Source: Desulfobulbaceae bacterium
Lineage (GTDB): Bacteria; Desulfobacterota; Desulfobulbia; Desulfobulbales; UBA5123
Assembly (NCBI GenBank): GCA_029865195.1
Contig: JAOUHH010000015.1
Location: 1 to 21,705 of the forward strand
Length of the DNA: 21,705 bases
Direction of reading: 5' to 3'
Of this stretch, positions 1 through 7,804 are shown piece by piece (within the stretch, counting starts at the first letter, position 1; every line of letters begins with the position of its first letter). Both the position numbers and the translations under genes were made by a program. A model generated the notes under the pieces. It was not told the DNA's origin. It made no database searches and saw only the letters and a program-made list of their open reading frames with translations.

Positions 1-1261
1 GCGGGTAGCTGGTGGCCGGGAGAACACCTAAGGCGTTGATGTCGGCCATGAATTCGTGGATATAGCCCTCGGTAAACTCAGTGAGGCTTTTCCCTGCCGC
101 CTCGGCCCCGGCGATGGTATTGTCGTCGAGATCGGTGAAATTCATGTAGTATTCCACCTTGTAGCCCCGATCCGAGAGTAGCCGGGTGATCAGGTCGGCA
201 ACCACAAAGCGGCGGCAGTGGCCGAGGTTGGCGATTTCGTGGGCGGTGGGGCCGCAGGCGTAGAAGGTGACCTTGTCGGCGCGTTGGGACCTAAACGGCT
301 CCTTACGGCGCTTCAGGGAGTTGAAGAAGCGTACCTCCACGGGCTTGGCGGGTTCTACCGGTTTCTCGCCGGTGAAAAGCTGGGTGCTCAGGTAGCGTTC
401 GCCCCCGTCCGGGAAGATGACGACGATGGTGCCTTCCGTCATCTGTTCGGCCCGTTTCAGGGCCGCGCACATGGCGGCGCCGGAACTCATGCCGACGAAT
501 ATCCCTTCCTGGCTGGCCAGCTGCCGGGCCATGGCAAAGGCCTCCTCGTCGACGACATTGATGATTTGGTACGGCTTGGACTTGTCGAAGATGCCGGGGC
601 GGTACGATTCCTTCATGTTCTTGAGGCCCTGGATCTTGTGCCCGTAAAAGGGCTCCATGGCCGTCACCCGCACCTCGGGATGGTGATCGGCAAAGTAGTT
701 GCACAACCCCATCACCGTGCCGCTGGTGCCAAGGGTGGCGACGATGTCGGTGACCTCGCCACCGGTTTGCTCCCAGATCTCTGGGCCGGTACCCAGATAG
801 TGGGCGCGCCAGTTGGCGTCGTTGTTGAACTGGTCGGTGAGGAAGTAGCGATCCGGATGCTCGCGGGCCAGGGCGTAGGCCTGTTCGATGGCCCCGTCGG
901 TACTCCGCTTGGCCGGGGTGAGGACGATCTCGACCCCGTAGGCCTTCATGATCTTGCGTCGTTCGATGCTGGCCGACTCCGGCATCACCAGTTGGCAGCG
1001 GTACCCCTTCACCGCGCAGACCATCGCCATGCCGATGCCGGTGTTGCCGCTGGTTGCCTCGAGAACGATCTTGTCGGGGGTCAACGCCCCGGATTCCTCG
1101 GCCTCCTTGATCATCTGGTAAGCGATACGATCCTTCACCGAACCGCCGGGATTGAAGCTCTCCACCTTGGCGAGAATCCGCACCCCTTTGAAGGGGTTGA
1201 GCTTGTTGATGGCGACCAGCGGGGTGTTGCCGATGCGGTCTAGGATGTTCGATGCGTACAT
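1..1261 (-). CDS. cysK-cysS: Cysteine synthase / cysteinyl-tRNA synthetase fusion (partial, 3' end outside window)
   Basis: I translated the minus strand from ATG at 1261; 420 codons stay open to the window edge, so the C-terminus is missing. Residues 1-300 are a fold-type II PLP enzyme: NPGGSVKDR with the Schiff-base lysine at K43, TSGNTG at 70-75, a GTSGT phosphate loop, and a closing PDGGERYLST. This is the O-acetylserine (or O-phosphoserine) sulfhydrylase signature, which makes cysteine from sulfide. After a short linker, residues 330-420 are the N-terminus of a class I CysRS: FYACGPT (zinc-ligand Cys at 336), a HIGH-like NLGH at 345-348, and MNFTDLDD at 373-380. The catalytic KMSKS part is not in the window. 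AGGA about 8 bases upstream supports the start. It lies downstream of the dsr operon but behind a terminator, so it probably has its own promoter. The fusion reading is firm; the activity of both halves is inferred. Confidence 0.9.
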   Translation of the reverse strand, partial: MYASNILDRIGNTPLVAINKLNPFKGVRILAKVESFNPGGSVKDRIAYQMIKEAEESGALTPDKIVLEATSGNTGIGMAMVCAVKGYRCQLVMPESASIERRKIMKAYGVEIVLTPAKRSTDGAIEQAYALAREHPDRYFLTDQFNNDANWRAHYLGTGPEIWEQTGGEVTDIVATLGTSGTVMGLCNYFADHHPEVRVTAMEPFYGHKIQGLKNMKESYRPGIFDKSKPYQIINVVDEEAFAMARQLASQEGIFVGMSSGAAMCAALKRAEQMTEGTIVVIFPDGGERYLSTQLFTGEKPVEPAKPVEVRFFNSLKRRKEPFRSQRADKVTFYACGPTAHEIANLGHCRRFVVADLITRLLSDRGYKVEYYMNFTDLDDNTIAGAEAAGKSLTEFTEGYIHEFMADINALGVLPATSYP

Positions 1262-1378
1262 GGGAGATCCTAAGCGAATGGAGTTCGTTGTTCCTGCCTC
1301 CGAGGCGGATATACTGTTGTCTGGGAGGGTTTATCAGCCACAGTAACGGTATTTTGCCGATCTGAAAATAGAATCCAT

Positions 1379-1413
1379 AAAAAAAGGCAAGCATCCGCGA
1401 AGATGCTTGCCTT
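1379..1413 (-). terminator. Rho-independent terminator of the dsr operon
   Basis: The 12-bp stem is AAGGCAAGCATC paired with GATGCTTGCCTT around a 6-base loop. Read on the minus strand it is followed by a T run (plus-strand A run 1379-1385). It lies 30 bases past the dsrP stop and separates the operon from the cysK-cysS gene. Confidence 0.92.
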
Positions 1414-1443
1414 GGGAACTACTATCTATCGGAGGTGATCGCC

Positions 1444-2613
1444 TTACGCTTCGTTCTCCAGGGTGACGGTGATGGCGATCTTGTAAAGCAGGCTCAGGAT
1501 GAAGAAGCCGGCGGACCATACGCCGATGGTGATGCAGATCTCACCCAGCGACGGATAGTACTCGGTAACCTGATTCATCATGTTGGGTACAAAGCCACCA
1601 AGCACCAGACCCAGACCCTTATCGATCCACAGCGACACGAAGAGCAGCGCGCAGGCGGCTACCAGCATGCCGTCACACTGCTTGGCGCGAGAGAGGAACA
1701 GCAAGGGGATGGCGATCAGGCCGGCAGCCATGGAGAAGCGCATGAACGGCACCAGATTGTTGTAGACATGACCGTCGTGCTCAAGCCCGAAGAAGAGGTA
1801 GTCCAGGGTGTGCATGTGGCCGGGGAGGTTGGAGTAATAAGCGACAAAGACCTCACAGGCGACAAAGAAGAAGTTCAACATCGCGGCATAACCGATGATG
1901 GTGACCAGCTTGTCCTGGGCGGTACGACCGATATCGAACTTGGTGGTCCGCTTGAGGACCATGGCGATGATCATCAACAGGGATGGGCCAGCCGCAAAGG
2001 CGGATGCCAGGAAGCGGGGTGCCAGGATGGCGGTGAGCCAGAAATGACGGCCCGGCAGACCGCAGTACAGGAAAGCGGTTACGGTGTGGATACTGATAGC
2101 CCACGGAATGGACAGATAGATGAAGGGCTTGATCCATTTGGGATACTTGACGCCCTTGTAGTGGGAATGCAGCACCACCCACCCACAGAGAACGTTGAGG
2201 ATCAGATAGACGTTAAGCACGATCATATCCCAGAACAGCATGGAGTTGGGGGTAGGATGCAGCATAACGTTGAGGGCCCGGATCGGCTGGCCGAGGTCGG
2301 CAAGAATGAACATCAGACACATGGCAACAGCGCCGATGGCCATGAACTCGCCGAGGATGGTGATCCGGCCGAAGGCCTTGTAGTCATGAATATAGTACGG
2401 CAAGACCAGCATCAGGCCACCGGCCGCCACACCGACCAGGAAGGTAAACTGGGAGATATACAACCCCCAGGATACATCCCGGCTCATGCCGGTATAGCCA
2501 AGGCCGTATTGGTATTGCTGGCCGTAGCACAACACACCGACCCCGATCAGGAGAAGGAGGAAGGCCATCCACCCCTTGTACAGTAAGCTACCTTTTAACG
2601 CTTTTTCCAACAT
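1444..2613 (-). CDS. dsrP: DsrP, NrfD-like integral membrane subunit of DsrMKJOP
   Basis: This 389-residue protein is almost entirely hydrophobic, with about ten membrane segments and short polar loops. That is the NrfD/HmeB/PsrC family pattern. The early stretch SRDVSWGLYISQF and the following VGVAAGG segment match the conserved quinone-side region of this family. DsrP is thought to exchange electrons between menaquinone and the periplasmic DsrO/DsrJ module. It carries no cofactor motif of its own. Start is ATG at 2613, with AAGGTGA upstream, 11 bases after the dsrO stop. It is the last gene of the operon and ends at TAA, followed by the 1379-1413 terminator. The length is typical. The family call is very secure; the direction of electron flow cannot be read from sequence. 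Confidence 0.95.
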   Translation of the reverse strand: MLEKALKGSLLYKGWMAFLLLLIGVGVLCYGQQYQYGLGYTGMSRDVSWGLYISQFTFLVGVAAGGLMLVLPYYIHDYKAFGRITILGEFMAIGAVAMCLMFILADLGQPIRALNVMLHPTPNSMLFWDMIVLNVYLILNVLCGWVVLHSHYKGVKYPKWIKPFIYLSIPWAISIHTVTAFLYCGLPGRHFWLTAILAPRFLASAFAAGPSLLMIIAMVLKRTTKFDIGRTAQDKLVTIIGYAAMLNFFFVACEVFVAYYSNLPGHMHTLDYLFFGLEHDGHVYNNLVPFMRFSMAAGLIAIPLLFLSRAKQCDGMLVAACALLFVSLWIDKGLGLVLGGFVPNMMNQVTEYYPSLGEICITIGVWSAGFFILSLLYKIAITVTLENEA

Positions 2614-2624
2614 GACAGGTCACC

Positions 2625-3455
2625 TTAGAGAATATAGAAAAGGGAGGGATTGGTCCCCAAAGATGGTTTCCGCTGAATGGTAAACTTCTCGCTCAACACC
2701 TTGTTGATCTCTGAACCCGGATCATTCAGGTCGCCAAAGATCATGGCGCCGCCGGCAGCCTCGACACAGGCGGGCTGCAAGCCCTTTGCCAGTCGCTCGG
2801 AGCAGAAGTTACACTTTTCGACAACACCGCGGGTACGGGTGGGGAAGTCGGGGTTGATGCGGCTGATGAACGGTTTACCGATCTCGTTCTTGCCGCGCGG
2901 GTCACGCCAGTTAAAGCTCCGGGCGCCGTAAGGACAAGCGGCCATGCAGAAGCGGCAGCCGATGCAGCGATGGAAGTCCATCATGACGATGCCGTCCTTG
3001 TTCTTGAACGTTGCCTTGGTGGGGCAGGCTCGCACACACGGCGGCTTGGAGCAGTGGTTGCACAAGGTTACGATCGGCATCTTGTGCAGATCCGCATTGC
3101 GCTTATAGTTGCTGTGCTCAGGGAAGGCATTCTCGTACTTCTCGATCCAGATCCATTTGATCTCATCCTTCTTGTTGCCGAAATCCGGCACGTTGTGGAG
3201 AGAATGGCATGCCCGGATGCAGTGCTCGCCCAAGCCCGGGGTATCGGCAAACTGCTTGACATCGATGACCAAGCCGTACTGTTTGCCGGTGGGGGCGGCT
3301 GCTGCATGTCCGCCGTGACCGGCTGATTCTGCATGACCACCGGAGGAGGCGATGGCCTCACCCTTCAGCAGGGAATTAAAAGCCGACGGGGCGGCAACAC
3401 CGGCAATGGCGCCAAGACCGGCCAACTTCAAAAATTTTCTTCTATTGGAATCCAT
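2625..3455 (-). CDS. dsrO: DsrO, Tat-exported periplasmic iron-sulfur subunit of DsrMKJOP
   Basis: The 276-residue protein begins with a twin-arginine signal (NRRKFLK followed by a hydrophobic stretch to about residue 26), so it is exported folded. Ferredoxin-like Cys motifs occur at C132/C135/C140/C144, C164/C167/C170/C174 and C215/C218/C230, with an outlying pair C79/C83. The fourth cysteine expected after C230 is alanine (CVEAAGG), so I count ligands for about three [4Fe-4S] clusters. The C-terminal GDLNDP is typical of the HmeA/DsrO family. It relays electrons between DsrJ and DsrP. A His/Gly-rich linker (about residues 40-50) follows the signal. The ATG overlaps the dsrJ TAA by one base, with AAGGAG 8 bases upstream, so translation is probably coupled. 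Confidence 0.95.
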   Translation of the reverse strand: MDSNRRKFLKLAGLGAIAGVAAPSAFNSLLKGEAIASSGGHAESAGHGGHAAAAPTGKQYGLVIDVKQFADTPGLGEHCIRACHSLHNVPDFGNKKDEIKWIWIEKYENAFPEHSNYKRNADLHKMPIVTLCNHCSKPPCVRACPTKATFKNKDGIVMMDFHRCIGCRFCMAACPYGARSFNWRDPRGKNEIGKPFISRINPDFPTRTRGVVEKCNFCSERLAKGLQPACVEAAGGAMIFGDLNDPGSEINKVLSEKFTIQRKPSLGTNPSLFYIL

Positions 3456-3844
3456 TAGTTTGTCTCCTTAGGTTGGATATGGCACTCCCAACAATAAGGT
3501 TTCACGGCCGCATAGGTATGACACTCGTCACAGAATTTCTTGGCGCTGACATGACATTTCATGCAGCCGAGCATCAAACTCTTCTCATCATATTCAACCC
3601 CGCCGGCGTCCTTGATGGCGCCACGCTCACCGTCACGAACCACGGCATCGCGGTATTCGTTGAGCAGCACCATATGCGAAGTCCGCATATAGTCGGTGGG
3701 TCGTACGCATTCCTTGGCGTTGGTGGGTTTTTCTGGTTTCGGAACCGCACCGGCGTTGCCGCTGTTGTACCAGATCGGAAACGTCATCAGTCCTGCAAAA
3801 ATTATCAAACCGGGCAAAATCTTATTCATGTCATACATCGGCAT
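3455..3844 (-). CDS. dsrJ: DsrJ, membrane-anchored triheme cytochrome c of DsrMKJOP
   Basis: About 129 residues. An uncleaved N-terminal signal anchor (LPGLIIFAGLMTFPIW) leads into a periplasmic domain with exactly three CxxCH heme sites: CMKCH, CDECH and CWECH, clustered in the last 36 residues. A conserved cysteine (CVRPTDYMR, about residue 46) and a following HM pair match the unusual His/Cys and His/Met heme ligation described for DsrJ. The dsrK TGA overlaps this region. ATG at 3844 (sequence TGATG) is my choice. GTG at 3847 adds one residue, and in-frame ATGs at 3838 and 3829 are also possible. A GGAAGG element sits just upstream, inside the end of dsrK. Confidence 0.95.
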   Translation of the reverse strand: MPMYDMNKILPGLIIFAGLMTFPIWYNSGNAGAVPKPEKPTNAKECVRPTDYMRTSHMVLLNEYRDAVVRDGERGAIKDAGGVEYDEKSLMLGCMKCHVSAKKFCDECHTYAAVKPYCWECHIQPKETN

Positions 3845-5490
3845 CACCCTTCCATTCCTGCAAGAGGTGTGAAACGCAGATCCGTTTCTCTCTCTTTCTC
3901 TCCATCCATTATCAGGGCATTACCGACAAGCTCGGAAACGCCGCAGACGCCTACTTCGGGGTTCCAGTATTCCATCAGGGCGGAGAGGGTGGCGCGGTCA
4001 ATGGCGCATACGCAAGAGAGGGTATCGACGTTGTACCGCTCCTTGACATGTTTGACCGCGTTGGCGCGCGGAAGACCCGCCCGCATCCTCAGTTCCATGA
4101 TTTCACCGGTATTGAGGCCGGTACCGCTGCCGCAACAGAAGGTCTGCTCGCGGATGGTGTTCTCCGGCATCTCATAAAAATTGTTGACCACATTCTTCAA
4201 GACGTAGCGTGGTTCATCCAGCAAGCCCATGCCCCGGGAGGTGTTGCAGGAGTCATGGAAGGTAACCGTGCGGTGATCGTTACGGCTCGGATCGAGCTTC
4301 AGCTTGCCGTTCTTGATCAAGTCGGCGGTGAACTCGCTGATGTGGATCATCTTGGTGGTGGCCGCATTGTCGAAGCGGGTGCCGGTGATCGGCGAGGTGG
4401 GGACCTCGAGGAAATCGGCAGGGCCGTTCATGGTGTCCATATACTGGTGGAGAACGCGCCACATGTGGCCGCACTCGCCGCCCAGGATCCACTTGACGCC
4501 CAGTCGTTTCGCCTCGGCATACTGCTTGGCGTTCAGCTTCTTCATCAACTCGTTGTTGGTGAAGAGACCGAAGTTACCGCCCTCGGATGCGTAGGTCGAC
4601 CAGGTGTAGTCAAGGCCGAGATGCTCGAAGAGGAGCAGGTAGCCCATGGCGGTGTAGATGCCGGGGTCTGCGAAGACGTCCGCCGACGGGGTGATGAACA
4701 GGATCTCGGCGCCCTTCCGGTTGAAGGTCGGGTTGATCCGGATACCGGTGATCTCCTCGATGTCGTCGCAGAGATAACCGATGTTGTCCTTGAAGGTATG
4801 GGGCTGCAACCCCATGTGGTTACCGGTTCGGTTGGAGTTGGCAGCGGGTTCGAGGATCCAGTTGGTGTTGACGCCGACCAGATGCAGCAGCTCGCGGCCC
4901 ATCATCGTCACCTCGGCGGTGTCGATGCCGTACGGGCAGAACACCGAACAGCGACGGCATTCCGTACACTGGTAGTAGTACATGAACCACTCTTTGAGGA
5001 CCTCGACGGTCATCGGCCGGCCGCCGGCCAGCTTGCCGAGGATCTTGCCGGCGGTGGTGAAGTCGTTCCGGTACACCGACCGCATCAGCTCGGCCCGCAG
5101 AACCGGCATGTTTTTCGGATCGCCGGTGCCGAGGAAGAAGTGGCACTTGTCTGCGCAGGCGCCGCAACGTACGCAGCAGTCCATGAAGACCTTCAGGGAG
5201 CGGAACTTGCCCAGCCGTTCCTTGAGGCCGTTCAGGATGATCTCCTGCCAGTTTTCCGGCAATTTCCAGTCGTCATCCTCGTAGCTGAACTCGCGGGGAG
5301 TGCCGCCGATTACCCCAGATAAACTTTTCTGGTGGTATTCGTGGATGTTCTGTTTCGCCGGGTAGCAAAAGTTACCTGGTTTGAATTTGACCGGGGTGTC
5401 CATCCAATCCTTGGCGGGGACGGCGCCGGTCATCATCGAAGGTTCTTTTACTACGCTTTCACCTAACTGATCTGCTTTCAGATTTGCCAT
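3844..5490 (-). CDS. dsrK: DsrK, HdrD-like catalytic iron-sulfur subunit of DsrMKJOP
   Basis: 548 residues, cytoplasmic. Two complete [4Fe-4S] ferredoxin motifs occur at C106/C109/C112/C116 and C175/C178/C181/C185. The C-terminal half is a CCG-domain region with C340, C415, the C452-C453 pair (FCCGSGTG) and C493/C495. This is the heterodisulfide-reductase type site that holds a noncubane [4Fe-4S] cluster. In the Dsr pathway DsrK is the proposed site where the DsrC trisulfide made by DsrAB is reduced. ATG at 5490 has AAGGA 8 bases upstream, inside the dsrM end, with a 5-base gap. The length and motif set are complete. I see no truncation. Confidence 0.96.
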   Translation of the reverse strand: MANLKADQLGESVVKEPSMMTGAVPAKDWMDTPVKFKPGNFCYPAKQNIHEYHQKSLSGVIGGTPREFSYEDDDWKLPENWQEIILNGLKERLGKFRSLKVFMDCCVRCGACADKCHFFLGTGDPKNMPVLRAELMRSVYRNDFTTAGKILGKLAGGRPMTVEVLKEWFMYYYQCTECRRCSVFCPYGIDTAEVTMMGRELLHLVGVNTNWILEPAANSNRTGNHMGLQPHTFKDNIGYLCDDIEEITGIRINPTFNRKGAEILFITPSADVFADPGIYTAMGYLLLFEHLGLDYTWSTYASEGGNFGLFTNNELMKKLNAKQYAEAKRLGVKWILGGECGHMWRVLHQYMDTMNGPADFLEVPTSPITGTRFDNAATTKMIHISEFTADLIKNGKLKLDPSRNDHRTVTFHDSCNTSRGMGLLDEPRYVLKNVVNNFYEMPENTIREQTFCCGSGTGLNTGEIMELRMRAGLPRANAVKHVKERYNVDTLSCVCAIDRATLSALMEYWNPEVGVCGVSELVGNALIMDGEKERETDLRFTPLAGMEG

Positions 5491-5495
5491 GGTTG

Positions 5496-6491
5496 CTATT
5501 CCTTCTCAACGGGTATATTGGCGCCAGTCATGAACTCCCTGAACTCATCCTCGTAGTCGGCATAGGAATGCGGTTTGATGTTGGGGTCATTCCATGGGTT
5601 GATATGCCGAACCATTCTGCTGTTGTTAGCCATATTCCGGGTCGGGCTCATCCAGACGCCGCCCATGTGCATCAGCTTGCTGAAGGGGAAGTACGCCATC
5701 AGGGTGCACACCAGGAATACATGGATAAAAAAGACGGTACCGATCTCGCCGTGGATTACCGGTGAGAATGTTGCCAAGCCGACGGCAAGCTGCTTGATAT
5801 TGACCACGTCAACCCGCAGGACATAGCGCATCAGGATGCCGGTGATGCCGATGGCCAGGATCAGGAAGAGCGGGAAATAATCTGCCGGCAGCGAGATGTA
5901 GCGGACATTGGCGTTGATCAGGCGGCGGAGGAAGAGGAAGGTCGCGGCCAGGACAAAGATGATGTCGGATTGATAGAGCAGCGGCGCGCCAACCTGGAAG
6001 AGGGCGTCACCCGCCTCCAGGGTATGCAGGAAGCCTGGGACATGGCCTACAAAGAGACGCATGTGGCGAATGACGATGACCAGGAAAGAGTAATGGAAGA
6101 GCAATCCGAACAGCCAGAGATACTTGCTTGAGCCGTAAACAAGCTTCGGGCCGTCATGGATTTCCGCCTTGGTGTTGCGGAAGAGAGAGCGGAACAGGAA
6201 AACTTCCAGCAGCATCCGGCCGGTAACCCCCCAGAAGGTGGAGGGGCAATCAAGCTTGTTCTGCTCGATGAACTTGAGCGAATTCGCCTGCCCGCAGGTG
6301 GTGGGGATCCGGAACGGAACCGGTGATTTGGCCCAACCCAGTACCTTGGCGATGAAGCCTCCCACAAACATGGCAAACGCCAGATAGGGAAACACCACCC
6401 CGAACAGATACTGCAGGCCTGCGACCTTCACTCCCAAGAAGGCTATCGCAACTAGTGCCAAGACTGCAATGAAGGGATACAGGACTCTCAT
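5496..6491 (-). CDS. dsrM: DsrM, membrane cytochrome b subunit of DsrMKJOP
   Basis: 331 residues with roughly five to six membrane segments and a NarI/HdrE-like diheme b layout. Histidines lie within or next to helices (LLFHYSF, VIRHMRL, FFIHVFL, KLMHMGG). The short C-terminal tail (PWNDPN) is cytoplasmic and probably docks DsrK. DsrM is expected to oxidise menaquinol and pass electrons to DsrK. It follows the RsbRD-N gene by 6 bases and precedes dsrK by 5. SD-like GAGG lies about 9 bases before ATG 6491. There is one membrane segment at the extreme N-terminus but no cleavable signal. Confidence 0.95.
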   Translation of the reverse strand: MRVLYPFIAVLALVAIAFLGVKVAGLQYLFGVVFPYLAFAMFVGGFIAKVLGWAKSPVPFRIPTTCGQANSLKFIEQNKLDCPSTFWGVTGRMLLEVFLFRSLFRNTKAEIHDGPKLVYGSSKYLWLFGLLFHYSFLVIVIRHMRLFVGHVPGFLHTLEAGDALFQVGAPLLYQSDIIFVLAATFLFLRRLINANVRYISLPADYFPLFLILAIGITGILMRYVLRVDVVNIKQLAVGLATFSPVIHGEIGTVFFIHVFLVCTLMAYFPFSKLMHMGGVWMSPTRNMANNSRMVRHINPWNDPNIKPHSYADYEDEFREFMTGANIPVEKE

Positions 6492-6497
6492 TTACCA

Positions 6498-7064
6498 TTA
6501 CCTCGCTTCATGTGAACTGTGAATGTTAATCGGCTCAACCGTTGTCTGCTTATTATCTTCACGCCGCATCAGCGCCGAGGGGCAAACCACATTGTCGGTT
6601 CCCCGCCTCAGCTCGTTGACCCGTACCTTGAACACCCGTTCCCGGCTGTCCATGTACATGTCAAAGGTGCGAAGGGCGATTTCATCGATACGCTGTTCAA
6701 ACGCAAGCCACTCGGCAAGGCCGAGGGCTTCTGCCGCTGTTTTCTTGGTGGAGTTTTCTTCCTTGACCGCGTTCTTCAGGAGGAAAAGGAAGGAAACGGC
6801 ATCGGCCGGGGAGAATTCCTGCACCGCCCGGATCCGGATCAGATCCTCGAGGGCGACGAGGGCTTGTTCCAACTCGACGGTGCCGCAGAAGTGTTTGTAC
6901 AGGGAGGTGAGGGCGTGCCGGATATTATAGCCGATTGGATTGGCAAAGCGGTCTTTCTGCGCTTTGAGTGCGGCAACGCCGCCTTCGGGGTACGTGGCAA
7001 GGGCTCGGTCAATCCATCGATCCTGTATCTCGCCGTTTTCCTGTAAAAAATCACTGATCTGCAT
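6498..7064 (-). CDS. RsbRD N-terminal-domain protein, first gene of the dsrMKJOP operon
   Basis: The 188-residue soluble, helix-rich protein resembles the RsbRD_N family (globin-like N-terminal domain of stressosome RsbR paralogues). Recognisable parts are an N-terminal region with EIQDRWIDRAL, NPIGYNIRHALTSLYKHF in the middle, and a C-terminal FDMYMDSRERVFKVRVNELRR. No STAS domain follows, so it is a stand-alone sensor-like domain. Genes of this family are commonly found just upstream of dsrM in sulfate reducers, as here. Function is unproven; a regulatory or assembly role for the Dsr complex is inferred from position. Start is ATG 7064 with GAGG close upstream. The ATG-to-stop length is uninterrupted. 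Confidence 0.8.
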   Translation of the reverse strand: MQISDFLQENGEIQDRWIDRALATYPEGGVAALKAQKDRFANPIGYNIRHALTSLYKHFCGTVELEQALVALEDLIRIRAVQEFSPADAVSFLFLLKNAVKEENSTKKTAAEALGLAEWLAFEQRIDEIALRTFDMYMDSRERVFKVRVNELRRGTDNVVCPSALMRREDNKQTTVEPINIHSSHEAR

Positions 7065-7215
7065 GCTGCCTCATCTCAGGTGCGCGGGTGAGTTTAGGGC
7101 CGTAGTTCGTTTCTCCTGAATACCCATTCATTCGGTGTGGAAATCAGAACTATCACGTTTGTTTTCATTTTTCAATACAAAAAAACAGTTTAAGCAGGTG
7201 GTTACACGGACAAGA
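7065..7215 (-). promoter_or_regulatory. Intergenic leader of the dsr operon
   Basis: This 151-base gap must hold the promoter of the dsr operon if it is not read from the upstream FlaG-like gene. It contains an AT-rich block around 7160-7195 (minus strand: a T7 run then TTGTATTGAAA). I found no well-spaced -35/-10 pair and no convincing terminator hairpin. The only well-defined element is the GAGG ribosome site before 7064. Confidence 0.35.
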
Positions 7216-7641
7216 TCAGGAGACGGTGTCGAGGAGGATGCCGGATTCCCGGTCGAGGTTGCGGAGAAGGAGGGGAAGTTCGGTGAGATCGATGACGATG
7301 TCGCCGACGATGCGGCAGGCGTCTTGGTCGTGGCATTCGTAAACGTCGATGACATAGCCGTCGCCGTCTTCGGCAAGAACGAGGCGGATGGGTACCGATT
7401 GGCGCTGGAGGCCGTCGTTGGTTCTGGCGATCAGGGCGCGGACGTCGTTTCGGGCCTCTTGCGTAAGGGGGGCTTTCCGGCGGCCTTCTCCCTGTCGCTC
7501 CTTGGGGCGCCGCCATCGTTTGAGCAGCTTGTCTACCGGCATTGCCATCTCCACCCTCTCCACCGGCGACAAATCCTTGCGGATGGGCGGCGGATGCTGG
7601 ATGGGTACCGGCGTCGGTTTTTTGATTTCGTAGACTGCCAT
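7216..7641 (-). CDS. Small FlaG-like protein of unknown function
   Basis: 141 residues. The N-terminal half is polar and proline/basic-rich. The C-terminal half (about residues 80-141) looks like a beta-alpha module: VPIRLVLAEDGDGYVIDVYE, then IVGDIVIDLTELPLLLRNLDRESGILLDT. This is reminiscent of the FlaG/YvyC fold, where a short beta hairpin with an acidic turn is followed by a helix and a LLxD tail. There are no flagellar genes nearby, so a flagellar role is not supported by context. AAGAGG sits about 6 bases upstream of ATG 7641. It may be the distal gene of the HDOD-MBL unit, 163 bases behind it. That the ORF is a real gene is likely; the family is a weak guess. Confidence 0.55.
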   Translation of the reverse strand: MAVYEIKKPTPVPIQHPPPIRKDLSPVERVEMAMPVDKLLKRWRRPKERQGEGRRKAPLTQEARNDVRALIARTNDGLQRQSVPIRLVLAEDGDGYVIDVYECHDQDACRIVGDIVIDLTELPLLLRNLDRESGILLDTVS

Positions 7642-7804
7642 GGGCCAACCTCTTGCCGACGTCCTTTCGACACCGTTGGTGGGGCCTTGCGATGCCGCCC
7701 ACGGCCGTTGTCGTCAGCACGCCTTTCTCTATCTATCGGCCATCAGCTCGTTTTCCTTCAATATTATTGCATACGGGCTTTATCCGGTAGCGCCACGGCA
7801 GTCT

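Noticed and set aside
1262..1378. Possible promoter and operator for cysK-cysS
   Set aside because: There are TATAT-like and GCCTCGGAGGC elements, but no -35/-10 pair with good spacing that I could defend.
303..1394. 363-residue minus-strand frame across the cysK-cysS region
   Set aside because: Out of frame with the real gene; the protein is low-complexity Arg/His/Gly-rich text. The real frame starts at 1261.
1431..1440. GATCACCTCC on the minus strand just after the dsrP stop, identical to part of the 16S rRNA 3' tail
   Set aside because: Ten bases next to a terminator are easily matched by chance; there is no rRNA context or reason to expect an anti-Shine-Dalgarno element here.
1435..2586. 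383-residue plus-strand frame opposite dsrP
   Set aside because: It is the antisense shadow of dsrP in a GC-rich genome, with no family resemblance and no ribosome site.
4048..5322. 424-residue plus-strand frame opposite dsrK
   Set aside because: Antisense shadow of dsrK; composition is typical of reversed codon bias.
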